DNA of 40,903 nucleotides from a virus, in IMG/VR virus record IMGVR_UViG_3300013103_000022, positions 1 through 40,903 of that record; one strand, given 5' to 3'. Made by a program: the position numbers and the translations under genes. How positions within the stretch are numbered: position 1 is the stretch's first letter; each line of letters starts with the position of its first letter. This document shows positions 24,155-31,671 of the stretch, piece by piece. The notes under the pieces were generated by a model. It was not told the origin of the DNA. It saw nothing but the letters and a program-made list of their open reading frames with translations, and ran no database searches.

Positions 24155-24760
24155 ATGGGAAAATTTGATTTAGTGGAACACATCGAAAGCTTAACCATTA
24201 AGGGTAAACTTGGTGAAATGAAAAAGTTATTCAAAGAGAAGCATTTAATTTGGCTAGATTTTTCAGATAATATAATGGTAACTGCTATTATACATAATGA
24301 AATGAAAATTGTAAATTTCTTATTAGAAAGAAATTTTGTTCACGATGAAGTTATTAAAGAAGCTATGATGACATCGGTAAGAAATAATAATATACCAGCG
24401 TTTAGAATGTTAATGGTTAGTTTCATGAGAAATGACCTAAAAACAAGTATGTTTGAAATAGAGTTAATGAGAGAAGCAGTAAACTGTAATAACTATTATA
24501 TTCTACAGGAAATGCTTATACTAGACTTCCTTACGGAGTACGGATCCATATCCATCTTAGACATGGCTATTGAATATGAACATTTTCCGTTAGTGAGACT
24601 ATTAATAAATCATGGTGCATCATCTCTTAAGAGTAAAAATAAACTACTCAAGAAGTTCCGTATGCATCATGATAAATACAAATCAGATAAGGTGAAAAGA
24701 ACTATGAGATTTATGATAAATCATTTTTCTAACCTCGTTGATATGAAAACTGGAGATTAA
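24155..24760 (+). CDS. Ankyrin-repeat-like protein, 201 aa
   Basis: Helix-turn-helix pairs of ankyrin type are visible. IMVTAIIHNEMKIVNFLLER, then MMTSVRNNNIPAFRMLM and EAVNCNNYYILQEML precede the clearest, LDMAIEYEHFPLVRLLINHG. The protein is probably a binding scaffold. ATG at 24155 with AAAAGGATC is preferred over an upstream TTG at 24110, which has no ribosome site. It ends 2 bases before phuZ, so the two are co-translated. This pairing suggests a role linked to the phage spindle or to positioning, though this is an inference. The C-terminal 35 residues are basic. Confidence 0.7.
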   Translation: MGKFDLVEHIESLTIKGKLGEMKKLFKEKHLIWLDFSDNIMVTAIIHNEMKIVNFLLERNFVHDEVIKEAMMTSVRNNNIPAFRMLMVSFMRNDLKTSMFEIELMREAVNCNNYYILQEMLILDFLTEYGSISILDMAIEYEHFPLVRLLINHGASSLKSKNKLLKKFRMHHDKYKSDKVKRTMRFMINHFSNLVDMKTGD

Positions 24761-24762
24761 AA

Positions 24763-25098
24763 ATGAGTAAAATAATCATACATGCAATGGCAGGTACTGG
24801 AATTAATATAGCGCATAAGTGTGTTAATGATCTAGTAAAGTTAGGTGTGGGATTTGCCAATATAAATTATAAGTGGTTGGATACAAGTAATGCCAATTCC
24901 TTTAAAGTAAATAAAGGTAACCTACAAGTAATTAGTAGTAATAAATTAGCTACTAAAGATATGGCTGGTAGTGGTGCTGAACGATCTACTAATTCTGAAG
25001 ATATTATCATTGGTGTTAATGAATATATGGATCATAACGGATTTATAGAAAATGATAGTAATGAATTTCATATTGTAATCTTTAGTGGTAACGGTGGT
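24763..25098 (+). CDS. phuZ: PhuZ-like phage tubulin, exon 1
   Basis: These are the first 112 codons of a tubulin/FtsZ-superfamily GTPase. The start KIIIHAMAGTGINIA corresponds to the first GTP-binding loop, KDMAGSGAERS to a second loop, and the exon ends HIVIFSGNGG. The intron enters between the glycines and serine of the tubulin signature; splicing gives SGNGG|SGSVLGPILVKELL. PhuZ filaments centre and transport phage material in host cells infected by nucleus-forming jumbo phages. The gene follows the ankyrin-like gene by 2 bases. Confidence 0.82.
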
Positions 25099-26770
25099 AA
25101 ACTTGTAGCATAACGCTACATGCCTGTTATGACAGTGATGTCATAATAATCGTCTCCTAATTGCGGGAATTCCCTTAGAGTCATATAGTACTACTCATAT
25201 ATAGAAATATAGTATGATACCCATGGAGTAATGTTTCCAATGGGCATAGTAAAAACCTATATGAATTGGGCAACCGACGCAGCGAAGTACCTTAAACCAC
25301 GAGAGTGATCTACTGTATAGTAGAGTGTATGTGTTCAACGATCAACCGCTAACCACGGTGTAGGGCTCAAGTGAGTGGGTGTTAATCCCTTAAATCGAAA
25401 CGGAGACTATCTTATTGAAAAAAATAATTATTACATTTATCGGGTAAATGTAATAGAAAGGAAAAAATGATTTGGAAAAAAGTAAAAGATACCAGTGATT
25501 ATTTAATTAGTAATAACGGTTCTATAAAAAGAATATCTACAGGTAACATATTAAAACCTGGCATCGATAAATACGGATACCCTAGATTAACATTAATTAA
25601 TACCAAAGGTAAAAAAATATATAGAACAATTCATAAAATGGTAGCTATGAGTTTTAAAGATAATCCAAATAATTTACCGCAAGTGAATCATGAGGATGGT
25701 GATAAATTTAATAATAACGAAAGTAATTTAAAATGGTGCACTAGTAAGTATAATATAATACACTCTTACGAAACTGGATTAAATAAAAATACTACACCTG
25801 TTTTACTATTAAACACTGATACCGGTGAAGAAACTAGATTTAGATCTATAAAAGAGTTATCAGGATTCCTTAACATATTCTCAAGTGTCCTAATGCCATT
25901 AATTTTAAATTCTAGTAAAAATAAAATTCTAAATAAATACGTGATTACTATAAACGATTTGAGTTTAATATCAAATACATCGAATACTAAAAATTTTGGT
26001 AGAACTGTTTATGTTTTAGATTTAATTAATAATAAACACGTTAAGTATGATAGTATCTTATTAACAGCTTTCTTCACAGGACTCAGAAATCTAGGTAATA
26101 TTAAAAAACATGGTACAATTAATAAAATAGGTTACATCGTATCTTTTAAACCTATTTTAAATAACACGGTATTAAATAAAAATGAACTTAATAAGCTAAG
26201 AAAGCTTAGAAAGATATATATAAATACACCATATGTAAAAAGATCTGATAAATACTTCTTAATAGATTATTACTCTAAAAATGAAAAAGTATTCGATAGT
26301 TTAACAAAATTAACTAACTGGATAAATGATAACAATAGAATGAAATTAAAAATCTCATCTGATATAATATCATATAGAATAAGTAATTCTAAAAAGAAAA
26401 ATAAGTCGGCGGTGGCATTAGGATATGGTGTTAAAAATTCTGATTTAGAATGGACTACATATTCCGAAGAATTCATATTAAATAGTGTGTATGATCATAG
26501 ATTTTTTAAAAGAGCTTATAAACTCATCGATGACGATAACAACGAGATGATAATTTTTGGCAATCCTAAACTTTGCTTTGTTCTAGGAATTAAATTGACT
26601 AAAAAATTACTAAATGCTAACTTAAAAGAAATTAAAAAACTAATTAATAATCCCGATATATTATTAATTAGATTAAACAATAAGATAAAGATATGATCTA
26701 GTCTTTACAGAAATGTAAAGAAGTTCATAAACGAACTGATATATGTAAACGACATATATTGAATATAACG
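25099..26770 (+). ncRNA. Group I intron in phuZ, with homing endonuclease gene in P8
   Basis: Plus-strand landmarks are AATTGCGGGAATTCCC (P4), CCGACGCAGCGAAG, GTTCAACGATCAACC (P7 5'), AGGGCTCAAGTGAGTGGGT and TATGATCTAG (P7 3'). P3 is GTCTCC with GGAGAC. The exon ends GGT and the intron ends in G before AGTGGT. An early stop lies after KLVA. The start AAACTTGTAGCAT resembles the terL intron start AAACTGATAGCAT. The two endonuclease-bearing introns are closest to each other and share the P7 pair GATCA/TGATC, unlike the other three. Confidence 0.9.
25467..26696 (+). CDS. NUMOD4/HNH homing endonuclease (409 aa) of the phuZ intron
   Basis: Paralogue of the terL-intron enzyme along its full length. 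NUMOD4-like N-terminus, then HNH at about 55-92 (TIHKMVAMSF, VNHEDGDKFNNN, SNLKWCT). Four NUMOD1-like repeats follow at about 112-136 (LLNTDTGEETRFRSI), 181-207 (VLDLINNKHVKYDSI), 263-286 (LIDYYSKNEKVFDSL) and 351-375 (LIDDDNNEMIIFGN), each spaced 70-90 residues. They probably read a long DNA target. The ribosome site is AAAGGAAAAA before the ATG. The stop TGA lies in the P7 3' strand of the host intron, as in terL. Confidence 0.88.
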   Translation: MIWKKVKDTSDYLISNNGSIKRISTGNILKPGIDKYGYPRLTLINTKGKKIYRTIHKMVAMSFKDNPNNLPQVNHEDGDKFNNNESNLKWCTSKYNIIHSYETGLNKNTTPVLLLNTDTGEETRFRSIKELSGFLNIFSSVLMPLILNSSKNKILNKYVITINDLSLISNTSNTKNFGRTVYVLDLINNKHVKYDSILLTAFFTGLRNLGNIKKHGTINKIGYIVSFKPILNNTVLNKNELNKLRKLRKIYINTPYVKRSDKYFLIDYYSKNEKVFDSLTKLTNWINDNNRMKLKISSDIISYRISNSKKKNKSAVALGYGVKNSDLEWTTYSEEFILNSVYDHRFFKRAYKLIDDDNNEMIIFGNPKLCFVLGIKLTKKLLNANLKEIKKLINNPDILLIRLNNKIKI

Positions 26771-27454
26771 AGTGGTTCTGTTTTAGGTCCAATTCTAGTT
26801 AAAGAATTATTAACTAAGGGTATGAACGCAGTAGCTATCATGGTTGGAGATAATAAAGATCTATTGAGTGCTAAGAATACTCTCAATACATTAAAGACTC
26901 TTGGTTCAATTGCAAAGATAACTGATTCAGCGTTATCATTATTTTATGTTAATAATAGTGACGAAGTAGGCATTGAACATGAGCGTCTAGAGAATGTTAA
27001 CAATAGAATCACTGGATTCATAGCTACACTGGCATTATTCCTATCTGATGTTAATCTAAACATTGATAGAAACGATATGAGAAACTTCTTTAATCAAAAG
27101 AAGTATAAAACAATTCAAGTACCAACTGGTATCTATTTTATAGAATCTGTAATGGGTACTGTGAGTCCTAAAGAATTCTGTACTATAACAAACACTAGAA
27201 CCATTGTTGGTAATAGTGAACAGAAATCTCCATTAACAGTAAACTCACTACATGATAAAACTGGTATAGTTGTTAAAGATGAAGTATTTGATTTCTTTAG
27301 CATGGATAACCTACCTGTTACTTTGACGTCTAGTCAAGGGTGTCTTAAAGTAGTAACTGATGTTATTAATAATGATATTGAAATACTTAATAAGATTAAC
27401 AACAACATAGTAGCTGATGAATTAGAAGATTCTGATTCTGGATTAATACTTTAA
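26771..27454 (+). CDS. phuZ: PhuZ-like phage tubulin, exon 2
   Basis: This is the C-terminal 227 residues. It begins SGSVLGPILVKELLTKGMNA, the helix after the GTP-binding signature loop, then VAIMVGDNKD as in tubulin-like proteins. LENVNNRITGFIATLALF is the core region. The C-terminal tail is acidic (VADELEDSDSGLIL), as known for PhuZ, where it makes filament contacts. The spliced protein is 339 aa, near the usual PhuZ size. No further break is seen. It ends before the bidirectional hairpin at 27460. Confidence 0.82.
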   Translation, partial: SGSVLGPILVKELLTKGMNAVAIMVGDNKDLLSAKNTLNTLKTLGSIAKITDSALSLFYVNNSDEVGIEHERLENVNNRITGFIATLALFLSDVNLNIDRNDMRNFFNQKKYKTIQVPTGIYFIESVMGTVSPKEFCTITNTRTIVGNSEQKSPLTVNSLHDKTGIVVKDEVFDFFSMDNLPVTLTSSQGCLKVVTDVINNDIEILNKINNNIVADELEDSDSGLIL

Positions 27455-27459
27455 ATAAC

Positions 27460-27489
27460 ATACACTAGTCCATGATAGGACTAGTGTAT
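27460..27489. terminator. Bidirectional hairpin terminator
   Basis: ATACACTAGTC / GACTAGTGTAT stem with an 8-base loop, just after the phuZ stop; TTACTTATCTTTTTTT follows on the plus side. A small minus-strand frame ends at its other edge. Confidence 0.75.
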
Positions 27490-27605
27490 TACTTATCTTT
27501 TTTTACCCTTCTCCCCTTCCTCTTTCCTTTCCTCTTTCCTTGGAACCTATCTCCATTCCTATCTCCTACCCCATATCCCCATTGCATAGCATCTATATAA
27601 CTCAT
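27489..27605 (-). CDS. Candidate small basic protein, 38 aa (uncertain)
   Basis: The minus strand opposite a pyrimidine-rich tract reads MSYIDAMQWGYGVGDRNGDR, then a Lys/Arg/Gly-rich tail ending VKKDK. The stop touches the hairpin shared with phuZ, the arrangement seen for real convergent genes here. Against it, no ribosome site precedes the ATG, and purine-rich DNA yields basic peptides in any frame. It may be an intact small gene, the 3' end of a lost gene, or chance. The local base composition (C-rich plus strand) is unlike the rest of the window. Confidence 0.3.
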   Translation of the reverse strand: MSYIDAMQWGYGVGDRNGDRFQGKRKGKRKGRRVKKDK

Positions 27606-27880
27606 AATAAAGGAGACGTAGAGCTGTTTGATCTATGAATAATAGACCCTTAAGAAATACCTTATCATTGAGAATACAGTGTATTATAATATTAATTATA
27701 ATCATATAATAGAGTAATATAAAATATAATATTAAACTATAAGAATAGAACCTTAAATTAATAGTATACAATATTAACCTATAAGAAATTAATATATATT
27801 ATACTAATTAGTAACTATGTAACTAACCTAAGAAAAACTATAGATTTTATATTTATAGATTAATTATAAATAGTAATATA
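27606..27880. other. Gene-free, extremely AT-rich stretch
   Basis: No credible gene is present on either strand. A ribosome-site-like AAAGGAG at 27609 has no start codon in reach. It is made of TA-rich tracts with loosely repeated ACTATAAGAA / CCTATAAGAA units. It could be a decayed gene or a replication or regulatory tract; nothing firm can be said. Confidence 0.35.
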
Positions 27881-27906
27881 GATATATTATCATAGTGTAA
27901 TATAAG
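27881..27906 (+). promoter_or_regulatory. Promoter-like motif (diverged family copy)
   Basis: GATATATTATCATAGTGTA then ATATAAG, resembling TATATTATTATAGGGTA. It would leave a leader of about 120 bases before the 28031 gene. Confidence 0.45.
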
Positions 27907-28030
27907 CACTTTACATAGTAATCTTAATGATTTGTATTAAGAAGTAAATAGAATTGATTTAAGGAGTAATTCTATCCATTTAAAAACTATAGATGAGTGA
28001 TTTAATTGATGAAAATAAAAGGAGAAATGA

Positions 28031-28405
28031 ATGTTAAAGAACTTGACGTTTGAAGATAGTATGATAGATAAACACGTTAATAAGAGTATTAAGGAAGTAC
28101 TCTCTTTTAATAAAATAGTAAATGTAGATATACATACCCTACATAGACTTAAAAAACAATTATATACATTATGCATTGTTAATACAATAAGAGGTACATC
28201 ACCACAAACTCACATTGAATCTATATACATAGATAAAGCATTTAAAGTTAATAAAAGGAATGTTAACATAGGAATTAATGAAATAACCGAATTAATAACT
28301 TTAAAATACGGATTACATTTCTTCAATTTAGGAAATAATAAAATGTTTTTAGATGTAATAATTATTAAAAAACAAGTAATAATAGTCTTAGAGGAATTAA
28401 AATGA
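28031..28405 (+). CDS. Hypothetical protein, 124 aa
   Basis: Not recognised. It has an N-terminal helical part (DKHVNKSIKEVLSFNKIVN), a middle alpha/beta region (VNVDIHTLHRLKKQLYTLCIV) and final beta strands (KMFLDVIIIKKQVIIVLEELK). It is first of five closely packed genes. Its end overlaps the next start by 4 bases (ATGA), so translation is coupled. The ribosome site is AAAGGAG. It is similar in size and general build to the other small proteins of this operon, but no clear sequence repeat could be aligned by eye. Confidence 0.7.
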   Translation: MLKNLTFEDSMIDKHVNKSIKEVLSFNKIVNVDIHTLHRLKKQLYTLCIVNTIRGTSPQTHIESIYIDKAFKVNKRNVNIGINEITELITLKYGLHFFNLGNNKMFLDVIIIKKQVIIVLEELK

Positions 28406-29145
28406 CCATGCACAGTATATTAACATTAGATTTAAATTGGTTTTATACTAGAGTAAGTAATGTAATTAAACCACATGTAGACTTAACCCATGAACCTGGA
28501 ATATACTTTAAAAATAAAACTTATCCAATAACTAATGATAAGAATTTATTTTATACAGGTAATAATTTACAAGTAAACTTATTTACCGAGTTACCAAAAG
28601 ACAATAGTCTAGGTGATATTGTAGACATCGATCACTGTCTAGTAGCTACTAGAGAACAGATAAATAGAGGATATATTAATACTATACCATTCTTACCGAT
28701 ATTACCAGCTGAGATATTAATAAGTTACTTAGATGCCTGGCAGGTAATAAATAATCCACATAGAGAATTATACTTTAACGATAAAATACAAGTTATTGAA
28801 GATAGTATTTTATCCATAGATTCTAGTATAAAACATCCCGAAGATGTAATCGAAAGTATGTTGAATATTCCTACTGATGTTTTAGAACAGGTAAATGATA
28901 TGTATAACGAAATATTTAGTGAATTTATATCAGACTTCATGAATAATAACCTAACTAGTTATTATAAATTTAATATAGACACTACACTACTCACATGCAT
29001 TAGAGGTGATGATATTAGAGCCATTAGATATGAAATGGCTGTAGAAAATATAACTTATTCTAAAAAGGAAGATAGAATTTTAAATTTAGATGTATTAAAT
29101 ACAGATATAACGGAGCTTGTTAGTGATGACTATAATAGAACATAA
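28402..29145 (+). CDS. Hypothetical protein, 247 aa
   Basis: Not recognised. It starts in the ATGA overlap with the preceding gene. Features are an N-terminal aromatic stretch (LDLNWFYTRVSNVIKPHV), a proline-bounded segment (YINTIPFLPILPAEI) and acidic helices (DVIESMLNIPTDVLEQVNDM). It has no membrane segment or catalytic motif. The final codons overlap the next gene by about 20 bases. It is the largest member of the five-gene run and may be a structural or complex-forming component, though there is no direct evidence. Confidence 0.7.
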   Translation: MTMHSILTLDLNWFYTRVSNVIKPHVDLTHEPGIYFKNKTYPITNDKNLFYTGNNLQVNLFTELPKDNSLGDIVDIDHCLVATREQINRGYINTIPFLPILPAEILISYLDAWQVINNPHRELYFNDKIQVIEDSILSIDSSIKHPEDVIESMLNIPTDVLEQVNDMYNEIFSEFISDFMNNNLTSYYKFNIDTTLLTCIRGDDIRAIRYEMAVENITYSKKEDRILNLDVLNTDITELVSDDYNRT

Positions 29146-29656
29146 TTTCGCGGGTAGATTAATTAATGAGTGTTTAGAAGATAAAAATATAAAACGAGTT
29201 TGTATTATAAATATGTCATGTAGTAATTTAATTACAATGTATAACAAATTACAAACATGTTTATTAGTAGAAACTGAAACATCTATTACAAAAATTCAAA
29301 TGAATAACATTTTTCAATATCTAATAATGATGGTGATGGAAAATCGTAAAAACCCGCTCAAGGTAGCTATCGAATTAGAAGATATGTTAATTATAAAATA
29401 TAAAGATAGTTTCGGAATAGATATAACTTTTTCTGAAAACTTCATACACGCGTTAAAAGAAATTATAATTAATGCTGTGGATCTAATTATGATTAGCTAC
29501 AACGAATGTATAAATGATGATACTGTTAAATTTTTAGATGATGATTCTAATATAATGTTACCTAATTCATTATTTTCAATATTTAACGGATTAACAATAA
29601 CTGGTAAGGAAGACTATGAAAATTTTACACTATGTATGGTAATTTTTAAAAGATAA
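29126..29656 (+). CDS. Hypothetical protein, 176 aa
   Basis: Not recognised. It is mainly helical with methionine/isoleucine-rich segments (MNNIFQYLIMMVMENRK) and a beta-like end (NFTLCMVIFKR). The ATG at 29126 is chosen over TTG at 29117 because GGAG lies 10 bases upstream of it; it overlaps the preceding gene by 20 bases. It is part of the 28031-30565 operon. A cytosolic protein is likely. Confidence 0.65.
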   Translation: MTIIEHNFAGRLINECLEDKNIKRVCIINMSCSNLITMYNKLQTCLLVETETSITKIQMNNIFQYLIMMVMENRKNPLKVAIELEDMLIIKYKDSFGIDITFSENFIHALKEIIINAVDLIMISYNECINDDTVKFLDDDSNIMLPNSLFSIFNGLTITGKEDYENFTLCMVIFKR

Positions 29657-29672
29657 AAAAGGAGGCTAAAAT

Positions 29673-30095
29673 ATGAAAACGGTTAGTGCATTAAATAATA
29701 ATTTTAAATACGACAGTTTAGAAAACTTAGAAGTCTCTGGTGTGAAAGTTAAAAAACTATCTATGAATTTACAAGAACATTTTAAATTTATTTCAGATAT
29801 CACTAGAGATGATATGTTATTAAAAATTATTTTTGAAAGCATTATAGTAGAATATAACTGCAGAGATAGTGAAGATATTGATATATTATTAAATAGGATA
29901 AGAGGAACTGCTCTAATTACAATATATGATTTATCTAATGAACATGAACTAAATCTACTTTACAATAAACTAAATGTAGTAATAAAGAATTTATTTTCTA
30001 CATTAGATAATATAGTTTCTAATGGTGATAGTATTTATGTAGATGAATGGAGTGGTAATAGTTTAACAGCTATAATAAAAATAGTTAAAGGATAA
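29673..30095 (+). CDS. Hypothetical protein, 140 aa
   Basis: Not recognised. It is an alpha/beta protein that includes a helical core (DDMLLKIIFESIIVEYN) and a final pair of strands (DSIYVDEWSGNSLTAIIKIV). It has a strong ribosome site, AAGGAGG, nine bases before its ATG. It is separated by 16 bases from the preceding gene and 2 bases from the next, so probably a single transcript. Confidence 0.7.
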   Translation: MKTVSALNNNFKYDSLENLEVSGVKVKKLSMNLQEHFKFISDITRDDMLLKIIFESIIVEYNCRDSEDIDILLNRIRGTALITIYDLSNEHELNLLYNKLNVVIKNLFSTLDNIVSNGDSIYVDEWSGNSLTAIIKIVKG

Positions 30096-30097
30096 TT

Positions 30098-30565
30098 ATG
30101 GGAAAAAGTCTTTATGATAAAATAATGGATTATTCTGTAATAAGTAATGTAATTTTTTATACCGAAAGGAGTAATGAAGATATGATAGTATTTATGGATC
30201 TAATGACTTACAATATGGGATTTAACATCGAGTATAAAAATTACGTGGTAATTCAAAAAGATATGTCGGACTTAGGATTGAAAATTCCTAATAATGAATC
30301 ACATGAAGATAGTGATATGTATCTATTTGAAATAATCTTTTCTCTAATGTTAATAGATCATTTAGATACATCCATGGATGAAATTATTGAAGAATTGACT
30401 AGTAAAAATGAAAACTGCAAAATACCTACCTCTAATAATGTGAATAAGATAAAAATTTTTATTAAAGAAACTATTCTTAAGCAAGATTATCAACATGCTA
30501 TTTTTTTAGGGTGGAACCTGAACTCTAAGAATCATCCGTTGTGTAGTATATTAATAGTAAATTAA
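30098..30565 (+). CDS. Hypothetical protein, 155 aa
   Basis: Not recognised. It is acidic and helical with an alternating C-terminal strand (HPLCSILIVN). It begins 2 bases after the previous stop (GGATAATTATGG), with its ribosome site inside the preceding gene's last codons. It is last of the five-gene run. No hairpin follows; the family promoter at 30582 begins a new unit, so readthrough into the DHH gene is possible. Confidence 0.7.
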   Translation: MGKSLYDKIMDYSVISNVIFYTERSNEDMIVFMDLMTYNMGFNIEYKNYVVIQKDMSDLGLKIPNNESHEDSDMYLFEIIFSLMLIDHLDTSMDEIIEELTSKNENCKIPTSNNVNKIKIFIKETILKQDYQHAIFLGWNLNSKNHPLCSILIVN

Positions 30566-30581
30566 TATCATAGTATCTATA

Positions 30582-30613
30582 TACATATATCATTATAGGG
30601 TATGTAGATAGTC
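30582..30613 (+). promoter_or_regulatory. Promoter-like motif (best family match)
   Basis: TACATATATCATTATAGGG then TATGTAGATAGTC, matching 4829-4861 at most positions. The DHH phosphoesterase gene starts 72 bases downstream. Confidence 0.65.
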
Positions 30614-30684
30614 AACATATTAATATAGACGTAGTGCATGTAATGATGCAGCCAAACATATGGTGAAATAACAAAGGAGACATT

Positions 30685-31671
30685 ATGGAAAAGATTACAA
30701 ATTTAGTAAAAGAAATTACAACTGGTACTGAGTTACCGGTTGTTATAACCCATGCTAATTGCATGGACGGTACCGGAACTGTTCTAGCAGTTGCTAGAAC
30801 TTTTGGTGTAAAGCCATCAGAGTTGACAGTTCACTACTGTCAGTATGGACAAAATTTCAAGAGTGTAATCGACTCTTGTGAGGATAGAAATGTTATCATG
30901 GGAGATTTCAGTTTTAAGAAAGCTGAGTTACTATTATTGAATGATCTTAGTAATAACTTAATAGTTATCGACCATCATAAGACAGCCGAAGAAGATCTTA
31001 AGAATCTAGACTTCGCTGTTTTTGACATGAATCTTTCAGGTGCTACTCTCACCTGGAAGATTTTAAATGACGGTAAGGAGGCACCTATTCTATTAAAATA
31101 TATTCAAGACAGAGATATATGGCAATGGAAGCTGGAAAATAGTAAAGAGATATCAGCTGGATTAAGACTACTTGATAGTAGAAAACCAGATGAGTTAATG
31201 AGATACATGGATGATGTATCCGATTTACTAGTTCCAGGTAAAACGGTATTAGCGTACGAGGTTGATTACGTTAATAGAAAAGCATTTAGTGTTAACCGAG
31301 ATAATAAAATTGGCAATAGTTTTATTAAAATCGGTAACATTATGGCACCAATCATTAACACCACTACACTCATTAGTGAGGTGGGTAACAACTTGTCGAT
31401 AAAACATCCGTTTGCAGTAATGTACTTCATAACCGATGACAGTCTAGTGTTAAGCTTCAGATCTAATGAGGGGAGTGATAACTGGGTAGACGTGGCTGAA
31501 ATAGCTAGGTCGTTTGGTGGTGGTGGTCATAAGCATGCGGCGGGATGCTCGTTTAAGTTCCAAGATATAAATCTGAATACCTTCTTCAGAACATATGATC
31601 TTGACTTAGCTGTTAAGCAGTCGTTATGGACTAGATTTCTTAACTACATTAAGGCTAACTCATGGATATAA
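30685..31671 (+). CDS. DHH/DHHA1 phosphoesterase (NrnA-like), 328 aa
   Basis: This is a manganese-type phosphodiesterase of the DHH subfamily that degrades short oligonucleotides, pAp or cyclic dinucleotide products. Motifs are THANCMDGTGT (22-32, metal aspartate), MGDFS (72-76), VIDHHKT (DHH at 96-98), IQDRDIWQW, and the DHHA1 substrate loop GGGGHKHAAGCSF near residue 290. The length matches NrnA/YtqI-type proteins, not RecJ. The ribosome site is AAAGGAG. It overlaps the next gene by 10 bases. The coding sequence is very rich in perfect inverted repeats. Possible roles are nucleotide salvage or removing defence signal nucleotides; the substrate is not determined by sequence. Confidence 0.88.
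   Translation: MEKITNLVKEITTGTELPVVITHANCMDGTGTVLAVARTFGVKPSELTVHYCQYGQNFKSVIDSCEDRNVIMGDFSFKKAELLLLNDLSNNLIVIDHHKTAEEDLKNLDFAVFDMNLSGATLTWKILNDGKEAPILLKYIQDRDIWQWKLENSKEISAGLRLLDSRKPDELMRYMDDVSDLLVPGKTVLAYEVDYVNRKAFSVNRDNKIGNSFIKIGNIMAPIINTTTLISEVGNNLSIKHPFAVMYFITDDSLVLSFRSNEGSDNWVDVAEIARSFGGGGHKHAAGCSFKFQDINLNTFFRTYDLDLAVKQSLWTRFLNYIKANSWI

Noticed and set aside
25099-26770. Insertions as inteins
   Set aside because: Stop codons follow the 5' junctions within a few codons and the endonuclease has its own start and ribosome site; no intein splicing residues are present.
27559-27771. 70-aa minus-strand frame rich in Tyr/Ile/Leu
   Set aside because: It lacks a ribosome site, its composition only reflects the AT-rich tract, and it ends in the pyrimidine-rich region out of frame with the more protein-like peptide.
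27606-27880. Replication origin in the AT-rich gap
   Set aside because: AT richness alone is not evidence; no clear iterons, DnaA-like boxes or conserved stem were found.
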